NCBI RefSeq assembly: GCF_008124785.1
Contig: NZ_VNHU01000008.1
Location: 88,542 to 152,541 of the forward strand
Length of the DNA: 64,000 nucleotides
Source of the DNA: Aquimarina intermedia
GTDB lineage: Bacteria; Bacteroidota; Bacteroidia; Flavobacteriales; Flavobacteriaceae
Reading direction: 5' to 3'
A program made the position numbers and the translations under genes. The notes under the pieces are model-generated. The model was not told the origin of the DNA. It searched no databases and worked only from the letters and a program-made list of their open reading frames with translations. Positions 51,468 through 59,124 of the stretch are shown here, one piece after another; the first letter of the stretch is position 1; every line of letters starts with the position of its first letter.

Positions 51468-52853
51468 TTAATCTTTATACATTCTATGATAGGTAGGGGA
51501 GGTCATCTTACTTTCGCCGACAGTTTTTAGGTAGGTATTTTGATAAGAGATTTTTGCTCCCTGAATATTATTTAAAGCGGTTTGTAACAATCGTTCATTG
51601 GGATCTCCTAACGTACCAAGGTTGGAATAATCTTCGGTCACCTCAATGTCGGGAGAAAACCCCTGAAAGTAATCTGTAAAACCTACAGAATTCACAGATT
51701 TTAAGACTAACGGTTGTATCGCATAGGTATGATTAGGACTGGCTCCTTGTCTTGAAAAATTTTCAGAATCATAGAGTGTGATAGAAGCTTGAAATTTACC
51801 TCTCGTAGTTGTGCCAATCGTTCGTACGCTAATGTATGGATCGAGTCCGTTAATTACTAACTCGCTTGCCGAGGCAGAACTACGTGTGGTTAGTACATAT
51901 ACTTTAGAAAGATTTAGTGAATTTATTGGTGCCCCGGTCCTGATTTTGGTATCAAACAAGTTAGTACTTCCAAAATCCGCTTGTCTATCCTCATTCCACT
52001 CCTCTGTAGTGAAAACCTCTCCGTTAAATTGACCAGTAATCATACTGGATAAATCAATGGCGGTAGTTACGGATCCGCCTCCATTGTATCGTAAATCTAA
52101 AACTAGTTCGGTGACTCCATCTGCCTTAAACTTTGCGAAAGCTTCATTAAGCTGGGTATCAAAATCACCAGTAAATCCGTTGTAGAAGAGATAGCCTACT
52201 TTTGTTCCGTTGAGATCAATAGTTTTAACGATGTGCACAGGATTTTCTGTATATTGAATTTTAACTAGCGTAGTAGTTTTTCCCGTAGGTGTAATTGTAG
52301 TTCCATCAAAATTTGCCAGTCCAATAGTGTAACTATCTAAATTTATTAGTTCTCTGAAATTAGATACCGTCAGTTGTGTTCCATTAATTGTGTTAAATAT
52401 ATCTCCGCGTTTTATACCTTTACTCTCGGCATCGGTTCCCGGTAGCACATAACGAACATAACCGAAAACATTCGTATCACTGTTAGGGTACAGTTTTAAA
52501 CCAAACTCCATTCCGTTGTTCATGGTGATACCGTCAAAAGCTTGCTCCAGGGCGATATAATCATCAACCAAAAAACTGAATTCATCAACAGGAGCACGAA
52601 GTGATTCAAAAAGAAGCTCCGGAGTTGCAAAACCCTCTAGATAGGTATTGTATTGATTATTTGAGGTAAAAAAAGAATTGCCTAATTCGGGAATTTCAGA
52701 TTTGTAGAGATAAAAGGTATTCATACCTTTCCAAATAAAATCATTTATGCTTGTTACAGAAGCATCCTGAATCTCATCATCTTGATCTTTAAAACACGAT
52801 TGAAAGAGCAAAGCCACTGTAATAATTGGTAGTATAAATTTTAATACTTTCAT
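51468..52853 (-). CDS. S41-family peptidase-like lipoprotein (paralogue 2)
   Basis: This 461-residue lipoprotein (signal ending LLFQSC) has the same order of domains as its downstream neighbour: GYVRYVLPGTDAESKGIKRGD (PDZ-like), LVLDLRYNGGGSVTTAIDLSS, VLTTRSSASASELVINGLDPY with the probable catalytic Ser, and GKFQASITLYDSEN with the candidate Lys. Many stretches are identical between the two, so they arose by tandem duplication. The 73-base gap would allow cotranscription. Their different substrates, if any, are not visible. Confidence 0.88.
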   Translation of the reverse strand: MKVLKFILPIITVALLFQSCFKDQDDEIQDASVTSINDFIWKGMNTFYLYKSEIPELGNSFFTSNNQYNTYLEGFATPELLFESLRAPVDEFSFLVDDYIALEQAFDGITMNNGMEFGLKLYPNSDTNVFGYVRYVLPGTDAESKGIKRGDIFNTINGTQLTVSNFRELINLDSYTIGLANFDGTTITPTGKTTTLVKIQYTENPVHIVKTIDLNGTKVGYLFYNGFTGDFDTQLNEAFAKFKADGVTELVLDLRYNGGGSVTTAIDLSSMITGQFNGEVFTTEEWNEDRQADFGSTNLFDTKIRTGAPINSLNLSKVYVLTTRSSASASELVINGLDPYISVRTIGTTTRGKFQASITLYDSENFSRQGASPNHTYAIQPLVLKSVNSVGFTDYFQGFSPDIEVTEDYSNLGTLGDPNERLLQTALNNIQGAKISYQNTYLKTVGESKMTSPTYHRMYKD

Positions 52854-52978
52854 AATTACGATTATTAATATGCTTTAAAAGTAAGCGTTTATTATTATTT
52901 TCAAAAAGATTGTAATAAATTAGATAGTTAGTCGTCTCCCTAGTATAAAGCTGACAACTTTATAATCACCAACCAATC

Positions 52979-53488
52979 ATGAAAGAAGAAGTTTTTTTAA
53001 AATTAACAAATAGTTTTAGCGATAAGCTTTATCGTGTTGCAAAGCGATTGTTAATTAGTAACGAAGAGGCCGAAGATGCCCTTCAGGAAGTGCTATTGAA
53101 ATTATGGAAACGAAAAAAAACAATAGCAAAATATAAAAGTCCGGAAGCTTTAGCAATAACCATGACAAAAAATTATTGTTACGATAAGCTAAAGGCTAAA
53201 TCATCTGGAAATGTCAAAATTGAACACGCTAATTATACCGATGAGCACACATCTTTGCAGCATCAGATTGAGGCAAAGAATAGTATGGAGTGGGTCCATA
53301 AGATCATCAATACTTTACCTGAACAGCAACGATTGGTGATACAATTGAGGGATATTGAGCAATTTGACACCTCAGAGGTAGCGGCGATGTTGACAATGAA
53401 TGAAAATGCGGTGAGAGTTGCACTGTCTCGAGGAAGAAAGGTGCTAAGAGAAGAATTGATAAAAAAACAAAACTATGGAATTGTATAA
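52979..53488 (+). CDS. RNA polymerase ECF sigma factor (second)
   Basis: This 169-residue sigma factor has region 2 (SNEEAEDALQEVLLKLWKRKK, then PEALAITMTKNYCYDKLKAK) and region 4 (INTLPEQQRLVIQLRDIEQFDTSEVAAMLTMNENAVRVALSRGRKVLREEL). It heads the plus-strand operon sigma, anti-sigma-like protein, two DUF4252 proteins. The anti-sigma-like gene starts 14 bases before its stop codon, which suggests coupled translation. It likely controls its own operon; a candidate promoter around 52930-52970 has no primary-sigma consensus. Confidence 0.92.
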   Translation: MKEEVFLKLTNSFSDKLYRVAKRLLISNEEAEDALQEVLLKLWKRKKTIAKYKSPEALAITMTKNYCYDKLKAKSSGNVKIEHANYTDEHTSLQHQIEAKNSMEWVHKIINTLPEQQRLVIQLRDIEQFDTSEVAAMLTMNENAVRVALSRGRKVLREELIKKQNYGIV

Positions 53489-53927
53489 AATTAAGGAATT
53501 ACTAACCGTTTACTTCGAAGGTGAATCTACGGTTGACGATGAAAAGATTTTACGGAAGTATTTTTCTGGCAACGATGTGGCACCAGAATTGGAACAGTAT
53601 AAGAGATTGTTTGCATATTTTGAGTATGCTCAAAAGGATACGTCTGTTGTCAAGGATAATCTCGAGACTAATACAAAGGCAGAACCCTTACGTTTGCGTT
53701 ATGCCGGTTTAGCAATAGCGGCTTCCATAGCATTATTGGCAGGAATCTTTATTTTCAATCCGGAGACGACAAATCAAAATGATTTGGGCACCTATGAGGA
53801 TCCTCACATTGCATTACAAAAAACTAAAGAAGTACTTCAGTTAGTTTCAAAATACATGAATGAGGGAACAGATGACTTAGTGTACTTAAACGAAATTGAA
53901 AAAACTAAAGAGAAATTTATAAAATAA
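53475..53927 (+). CDS. Probable anti-sigma factor
   Basis: This 150-residue protein has a cytoplasmic N-terminal part (KIKELLTVYFEGESTVDDEKILRKYF, residues 5-30), the opening typical of Bacteroidota anti-sigma factors, one membrane helix (about 75-94) and an acidic outer part. The gene overlaps the sigma gene by 14 bases. No HxxxCxxC zinc motif is seen. Function is inferred from position and topology. Confidence 0.8.
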   Translation: MELYKIKELLTVYFEGESTVDDEKILRKYFSGNDVAPELEQYKRLFAYFEYAQKDTSVVKDNLETNTKAEPLRLRYAGLAIAASIALLAGIFIFNPETTNQNDLGTYEDPHIALQKTKEVLQLVSKYMNEGTDDLVYLNEIEKTKEKFIK

Positions 53928-53974
53928 TAAGAGAAGTAGAATTTAATAATAAACAAATTTATAATACAATAATT

Positions 53975-54511
53975 ATGAAGAAGTTAGCCCTTTTAATAGC
54001 AGTAGTTATGATTACATCAATCTCAAATGCTCAAAGCAATTTTGATAAATATGAGAATATGAAAGAAGTGTCCTCTATGGTCATGACAAGTAAAATGTTT
54101 AAACTGCTTAGTAAAATAGACTTTGAGAGCAGTGATCAAGAGACACAGCAATATATAAATCTGGTAGAAAATATTAAAAACATTAAGGTGTTTGCAACCG
54201 AGAATCAGTCTATTGGCAAAAAAATGAAAGCAGACGTTAATGCATACCTAAAAACTGCAACCCTAGATGAATTGATGCGTGTAAACAGTGATGGTAAGAA
54301 CATCAAGTTTTACTCAAAACCCGGAAAAGATGAAAATTATGTGAGTGAGTTATTTATGTTCTTAGAAGGAGGAACAGAGAAAAACGGTCCTGGAACTGTA
54401 ATTCTAACAATTACCGGTAATATAGATCTTAGACAAGTCTCCAAACTTGCTGATGATTTAAACATACCTGGAGGAAAAGAATTGAAAAATGTAGAAAAAA
54501 AGAATAAATAG
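53975..54511 (+). CDS. DUF4252 protein, secreted
   Basis: This 178-residue protein has a signal peptide (residues 1-19, ending SNAQ) and a DUF4252 domain with KMFKLLSKIDFESSDQETQQYINLVENIKNIKVFATE and a final LRQVSKLADDLNIPGGKELKNV. DUF4252 proteins are common in Bacteroidota next to ECF sigma and anti-sigma genes, and their function is unknown. It is 47 bases downstream of the anti-sigma-like gene. Confidence 0.85.
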   Translation: MKKLALLIAVVMITSISNAQSNFDKYENMKEVSSMVMTSKMFKLLSKIDFESSDQETQQYINLVENIKNIKVFATENQSIGKKMKADVNAYLKTATLDELMRVNSDGKNIKFYSKPGKDENYVSELFMFLEGGTEKNGPGTVILTITGNIDLRQVSKLADDLNIPGGKELKNVEKKNK

Positions 54512-54558
54512 TTTTCTAAGTAACAGAGTCATTCATAATCAATCAAAAAACAACAGAA

Positions 54559-55089
54559 ATGAAAAGTATCATAAATACAATACTGGTAGCGTTGCTTCTA
54601 GTTGGATGTCAGAATTCACAATCACTTCAGACTTATTTTGTAGATCATCAAGAGGATTCAGATTTTATATCAGTGGATATCCCTTCAAGTTTACTTAACT
54701 CCAAAGAGATTGAGCTGGGAGCAGAAGAGCAGGAAGCTTTGAGTAGTATAAAAAAAGTTAATGTACTAGCATTACCTTATAAAGAAGGGACTGAGGCTAA
54801 ATACGAAACAGAAAAGCAAACCATACTGAGCATTTTAAAATCGGAGCAATATGAAACTTTGATGCGATTCGGTTCTGATGGAGCTACGGTGGAGCTAAAA
54901 TATGTCGGGGATGAGGATAGGATCGATGAGGTGGTAATTTTTGCCAGCGATCAAAAGAAAGGCCTGGCAATTGTTCGCGTACTTGGAGATGATATTAAGC
55001 CTGAAAAAATCGCAAAATTGGTGAAATCTGTTGAAAGCGGTAAGATGGATATGGCTGGCTTAAATGCAATAGCTAAATTCTTGAAGTAA
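54559..55089 (+). CDS. DUF4252 lipoprotein
   Basis: This 176-residue protein has a lipoprotein signal (VALLLVGC, Cys17) and a diverged DUF4252 domain: LSSIKKVNVLALPYKEGTEAKYETEKQTILSILKSEQYETLMRF, VELKYVGDEDRIDEVVIFASDQKKGLAIVRVLGDDIKPEKIAKLV. It is a distant relative of the preceding gene, 47 bases away, and is the last gene of the operon. One of the pair may be membrane-anchored and one soluble in the periplasm. Confidence 0.83.
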   Translation: MKSIINTILVALLLVGCQNSQSLQTYFVDHQEDSDFISVDIPSSLLNSKEIELGAEEQEALSSIKKVNVLALPYKEGTEAKYETEKQTILSILKSEQYETLMRFGSDGATVELKYVGDEDRIDEVVIFASDQKKGLAIVRVLGDDIKPEKIAKLVKSVESGKMDMAGLNAIAKFLK

Positions 55090-55125
55090 TTTTTCTGAAC
55101 AAATTTATTAGATTTTTATTAAAAT

Positions 55126-55159
55126 AAAGTGCGACATCAAACGAATGTCGCACTTTTTT
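55126..55159. terminator. Bidirectional terminator between DUF4252 operon and purB
   Basis: The 12-bp stem AAAGTGCGACAT / ATGTCGCACTTT has T-runs in both directions and lies between convergent genes. Confidence 0.9.
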
Positions 55160-55178
55160 ATAGCAATGAATGGATATA

Positions 55179-56522
55179 CTATATCCCTGTATAATTAGAT
55201 GGTGTAATTTGTTTTAATTCATCCTTAATTTCAATGGATACCTCTAAAGTATCAATAAAATTATGAATGGACTTTTGATTGATTATGTCATTCGTACGAG
55301 TCAGACCTTTCAAAGCTTCATAAGGATTTGGATAGCCTTCTCTTCTCAAAATAGTCTGTATAGCTTCGGCAACCACAGCCCAATTAGCTTCAAGATCTTT
55401 AGCAAATTTTTCTTCGTTTAATAAAAGTTTATTTAAACCTTTAATGGTTGCCTGAAAGGCAATAAGCGTATGTCCAAAGGGAACACCGATATTCCGCAAA
55501 ACAGTGCTATCCGTTAAGTCTCGTTGTAATCGACTAACAGGTAATTTAGCAGATAAATGTTCGAATAGCGCATTAGCAATCCCAATATTACCTTCACTGT
55601 TTTCAAAATCAATAGGATTTACCTTATGTGGCATCGCTGACGATCCTACTTCGCCTTTTTTTATCTTTTGTTTGAAGTAATCCATAGAAACATACGTCCA
55701 AACATCTCTATCTAGATCCAAAATGATAGTGTTGATACGCTTCAAACCATCAAAAAGCGCAGCTACGTGATCGTAATGTTCAATTTGAGTAGTAGGGAAG
55801 GAGTGATGCAAACCCAAAGTATCCTGAACAAACCGTGTTCCGAATTTTTTCCAGTCTATAGAAGGATATGCTACCTTATGAGCATTATAATTTCCTGTAG
55901 CACCACCGAACTTAGCAGCACTTGGAATATCTTTAAGAAGGCCAAATTGTGCCTCAAGGCGAGTAACATAGACTTGTAATTCTTTTCCTAACCGAGTAGG
56001 GGAAGCAGGCTGTCCGTGTGTTCGTGCTAGCATGGGTATATCCTCCCATTCGTTCACTAATTTTTTCAGAGCTTCGACTAACTCCGTATACTGTGGAATG
56101 TAAACCGAATTCATAACCTCTTTAATACTTAACGGGATAGCCGTGTTGTTGATATCCTGAGAAGTAAGACCAAAATGAATAAATTCTTTGTATTGCTGTA
56201 AACCTAACAGATCAAATTTATCCTTGATAAAATATTCGACCGCCTTAACATCATGGTTTGTTACTTTTTCTATCTCCTTAATGGCTAAGGCATCCTCGGT
56301 AGAGAAATCGGTATACACCGCTCTTAATTTTGAATATAAGTTTTTGTCAACTGATTGAAGTTGCGGTAGCGGTTGTTCACATAGCGCAATAAAATATTCT
56401 ATTTCTACTAAGATGCGGTATTTAATTAAAGCTTCTTCACTGAAATAAGAACTTAAGGCTTTCGTTTTTGAGGCATATCGTCCATCGATGGGTGATATAG
56501 CTTTTAATGCTGAGATTGACAT
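55179..56522 (-). CDS. purB: Adenylosuccinate lyase
   Basis: This 447-residue enzyme splits adenylosuccinate and SAICAR, two steps of purine synthesis. The ATG at 56522 gives the normal start MSISALKAISPIDGRYASK; the frame is open further upstream but the extra residues do not fit. Family signatures are ARTHGQPASPTRLGKE (about 165-180) and GEVGSSAMPHKVNPIDFENSEGN, the fumarase-type signature loop with the mobile Ser (about 288-310). Length and motifs match PurB of the E. coli type. It is the last gene of a minus-strand set with the helical-repeat and sirtuin genes. Confidence 0.96.
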   Translation of the reverse strand: MSISALKAISPIDGRYASKTKALSSYFSEEALIKYRILVEIEYFIALCEQPLPQLQSVDKNLYSKLRAVYTDFSTEDALAIKEIEKVTNHDVKAVEYFIKDKFDLLGLQQYKEFIHFGLTSQDINNTAIPLSIKEVMNSVYIPQYTELVEALKKLVNEWEDIPMLARTHGQPASPTRLGKELQVYVTRLEAQFGLLKDIPSAAKFGGATGNYNAHKVAYPSIDWKKFGTRFVQDTLGLHHSFPTTQIEHYDHVAALFDGLKRINTIILDLDRDVWTYVSMDYFKQKIKKGEVGSSAMPHKVNPIDFENSEGNIGIANALFEHLSAKLPVSRLQRDLTDSTVLRNIGVPFGHTLIAFQATIKGLNKLLLNEEKFAKDLEANWAVVAEAIQTILRREGYPNPYEALKGLTRTNDIINQKSIHNFIDTLEVSIEIKDELKQITPSNYTGI

Positions 56523-56622
56523 AGTTGTTGTTGTGTTGATTTTTTTTTTTGAAAAACGCAAAGATAAATGAATATCCTTGTAGAACACAACTTTAGCTTA
56601 AAGAAAACCAGAATAAAAGAAG

Positions 56623-57162
56623 TTATAAGCGTTGTAGTATCTCACGGGCTCTGGCTTTATATGCAGCAGTTTGAGATACATAATTATTCTCAAGAATGAT
56701 TTTTAATTCTGGGTGTATCCATTTAAATTCGGTGCCTAAGTGCAGTAAACACGTCATACTATACGCTTTTGGGGCAACTCTCTGGTCTGTAATCAGCCAA
56801 TCAAAACAAATGGATGTAATGGCTTTGCGGTTGTCAAGAGAGAACGTATGTATATTGTTATTCTCATAATGTTCAATAATAAGATACTCACAAATTTTGG
56901 CAGCAGGCCTTACCCCTGAATCTAAATGAATTTTTGGTAGTAAATTTATGAAGCGATCCAAGTGAGGCAGTAGGTTTTGAATAGAATCTCTACACATAAA
57001 TTCGAGACCCCATAGTGCCTTGTAAGAGACGGTAGAATTAATTTTTTCGGCGACATCCAAAACTTCTGCTACTGAAATGGTCTTTGTTCTTAGTAGTAAA
57101 CAGAATTTTTCACGTTTTTGCTTAGAGTGATCTAACAGCTCTAATTCGCTATGTAAATCCAT
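56623..57162 (-). CDS. HEAT-like helical protein next to purB, function unknown
   Basis: This 179-residue protein consists almost wholly of predicted helices with HEAT-repeat-like spacing: KALWGLEFMCRDSIQNLLPHLDRFINLLPKI, SGVRPAAKICEYLIIEHYEN, KAYSMTCLLHLGTEFKWIHPELKIILEN. Proteins of this type adjacent to purB in Flavobacteriia have been mislabelled adenylosuccinate lyase; no lyase motif is present. It lies 36 bases after the sirtuin gene and 100 bases before purB, all in the same direction. Its role is unknown. Confidence 0.65.
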   Translation of the reverse strand: MDLHSELELLDHSKQKREKFCLLLRTKTISVAEVLDVAEKINSTVSYKALWGLEFMCRDSIQNLLPHLDRFINLLPKIHLDSGVRPAAKICEYLIIEHYENNNIHTFSLDNRKAITSICFDWLITDQRVAPKAYSMTCLLHLGTEFKWIHPELKIILENNYVSQTAAYKARAREILQRL

Positions 57163-57198
57163 TATGAAACGTTTATTTAAATTTTAAGGTTGCATTAA

Positions 57199-57879
57199 TT
57201 ATGCGTTTTTTATAAGTAAATCAACCAAGTCAGGAACCGCTAAGGTGGCTTTTTTAGGGATTATTTTAATGTTTTTGTGCGAACTGTATTGGGGATTAGG
57301 GTCAATATAGAAAATCTCTGTTGTTGTTGCATATTCAATCAAACTAGCTGCTGGGTAGACCTGCATAGAAGTACCGATTATACATACTACATCAGCTTTT
57401 CTGGTTATTTCAATAGCTTTGTCAAATAGAGGAACATCTTCACCAAACCAGACGATATGTGGACGCAGCTGTGATTTGTGCTCACAAAGATCACCCAGAT
57501 TTAAATCATTTTTCCAATCAAAAATCAGGTTCTCATCAAACTGACTGCGAACTTTTAATAACTCGCCGTGAAGATGAAGCACCTGAGTACTCCCTGCGCG
57601 TTCATGCAGATCATCTACATTTTGCGTAATGATAGATACATTATAGAAATCCTCTAACGTAACTAAAGCAGCATGAGCTTTATTAGGGTTCACCTTCAAT
57701 AATTGTTTTCTTCGCTGATTATAAAAATCCAAAACGGTAGTAGGGCTATTTCTCCAGCCGATAGGAGAAGCGACTTCCATAATATCGTGCCCTTCCCAAA
57801 GACCATTACTATCTCTAAAAGTTTTCAAACCACTTTCAGCACTCATGCCAGCGCCAGATAGAATAACTATATTTTTCAT
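57199..57879 (-). CDS. Sirtuin-family NAD-dependent protein deacylase without zinc cysteines
   Basis: This 226-residue protein has the NAD-binding GAGMSAESGLKTFRDSNGLWE (about 9-29), the TQNVDDLHERAG active-site segment with the catalytic His in LHLHGEL (His near 108), and the late GTSMQVYPAASL. The Tyr and Arg of the YxxR motif typical of desuccinylases (class III, CobB/SIRT5) appear as FYNQRRK near 53-59. The four zinc-binding cysteines are mostly absent: the region between VRSQFDE and LRPHIVWFGE has just one Cys. It should still be active if the lost site is replaced by other contacts. Confidence 0.88.
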   Translation of the reverse strand: MKNIVILSGAGMSAESGLKTFRDSNGLWEGHDIMEVASPIGWRNSPTTVLDFYNQRRKQLLKVNPNKAHAALVTLEDFYNVSIITQNVDDLHERAGSTQVLHLHGELLKVRSQFDENLIFDWKNDLNLGDLCEHKSQLRPHIVWFGEDVPLFDKAIEITRKADVVCIIGTSMQVYPAASLIEYATTTEIFYIDPNPQYSSHKNIKIIPKKATLAVPDLVDLLIKNA

Positions 57880-57989
57880 GCCTTATAGGATTTAATTTTA
57901 TATCGAAAGATAAATTATATTTAATAGATTTTAATTATAATTCGGAGTATTTGATTAATTTATATCTATTGAATAATTTTTTTTGAGTA

Positions 57990-58017
57990 CGTTTTAAGTT
58001 CTTAAAACGCGTTTTTT
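57990..58017 (+). terminator. Possible terminator hairpin in the long gap
   Basis: CGTTTTAAG, TT, CTTAAAACG then CGTTTTTT. No plus-strand gene ends here, so either an unseen small transcript precedes it or it is a chance structure. Confidence 0.35.
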
Positions 58018-58606
58018 CATAAAACGATATAGCTAGTACACTTCGGGATTAATAAGGGCAGTAGTACGCCTTATTTTAATTCTTTTGTGGATTGATGTAG
58101 TTTTGAATATACTGTAGCAAAAAGCATCACTTTTTAAAGTAATTAATATGTGGTTATACCTCAAAGGTTTTTGCGCTATATCCTTTATATTGTTTTCTAT
58201 ATAAGGCAAAATTCAATAGTCTATGTTCATGGTAAATCAATAAATTTTCATATATAATTATAGATACAAATCGGAATATACTAGCATAGGTCTCAAATGT
58301 AAATAATAATATACATATGTTATGTGAAATTCAGTAATTGGGTATTTTGAGAAACATATGTACTCTTTAAAAATTGAATTACACTTAAACTGAATATAGA
58401 CTTAGGAAAGTATATGTAAGTAAGTATCGAAACGATTAAAATTGCAGGTTTTCGAAGCGTGTGTATAGTATACTATATAAGTGTAATCTTTTGTTTTGAT
58501 ATAATATCGGGGAATTTTCTAATTGTCAAATAAAATTTTAGATGTATTTTGAAAACGGCAATCAACCTTTTTAACATGATAACTAGTTAATTATGAACCC
58601 TCATAT

Positions 58607-58637
58607 TTGGTTAGTTGAAAGAAACGTTGTACATTTG
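58607..58637 (+). promoter_or_regulatory. Promoter of the 53-residue lipoprotein gene
   Basis: TTG at 58607-58609, 20 bases, TACATTTG at 58630-58637, an exact match to the Bacteroidota consensus and the same spacing as the small-RNA promoters. Confidence 0.65.
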
Positions 58638-58780
58638 AGAAGTCGAACTGAAAAACAGGGATCATTGATAGTCGTTCTTCAACATAGATAATAATAAATA
58701 AAAATAAGTGATCTAAATTATATATGTATTATTTTATATATATAAGTAGTATGATAAAAATTAATTAAACCAATTTAAGT

Positions 58781-58942
58781 ATGAAAGCTGTTAAAACTAT
58801 TTTTGCGTTGTTAGTATTAGCTACTGTATTTGTAGCTTGTGAATCAGAAAATGTGAACGACGAAATCGGTCTGGATGTCAATGAAATTCTTGCTACTGAA
58901 GATGCAGGAGGTGAGATTCTACCGCCTACCGATGAAGAGTAA
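58781..58942 (+). CDS. Small acidic lipoprotein (53 residues)
   Basis: This short gene encodes a signal segment MKAVKTIFALLVLATVFVAC with a lipobox (V-F-V-A-C, lipid-bearing Cys20) and then 33 mostly acidic residues, with two runs DAGGEILPPTDEE and DEIGLDVNEILATED. It has its own consensus promoter, a leader of about 140 bases, and a strong terminator, so it is a free-standing unit. The next gene, 182 bases on, encodes a sensor histidine kinase with an extracytoplasmic TPR domain. I do not recognise the family. Its size and place make it a possible peptide partner of the kinase, but that is only a hypothesis. Confidence 0.75.
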   Translation: MKAVKTIFALLVLATVFVACESENVNDEIGLDVNEILATEDAGGEILPPTDEE

Positions 58943-58962
58943 AGAAATCAAAATTTTATAAG

Positions 58963-58990
58963 AAAGCAACGATATGATCGTTGCTTTTTT
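58963..58990 (+). terminator. Terminator of the small lipoprotein gene
   Basis: The 11-bp stem AAAGCAACGAT / ATCGTTGCTTT with loop ATG is followed by a long T-run. Confidence 0.92.
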
Positions 58991-59124
58991 TTTGTTTTTT
59001 TTCTAAATCATTAGCTTGTTTTTTATGGGATACTTGATTTAATTCTAATAAAAATTGATAAAATACAGATTAACCTCTTTTAATTTAAAATCTATTTATT
59101 AATTTAACCCTTTAAGAAATTTTT

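Larger units (their letters stand above)
57880..58780. other. Long intergenic region before the small lipoprotein gene
   Basis: This 901-base AT-rich gap has no convincing gene. Visible items are a hairpin CGTTTTAAG / CTTAAAACG at 57990-58009 followed by a T-run, a 14-base palindrome TATAGTATACTATA at 58464-58477, and the promoter at 58607-58637 with a leader of about 140 bases. The rest shows nothing I can interpret. Confidence 0.6.
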
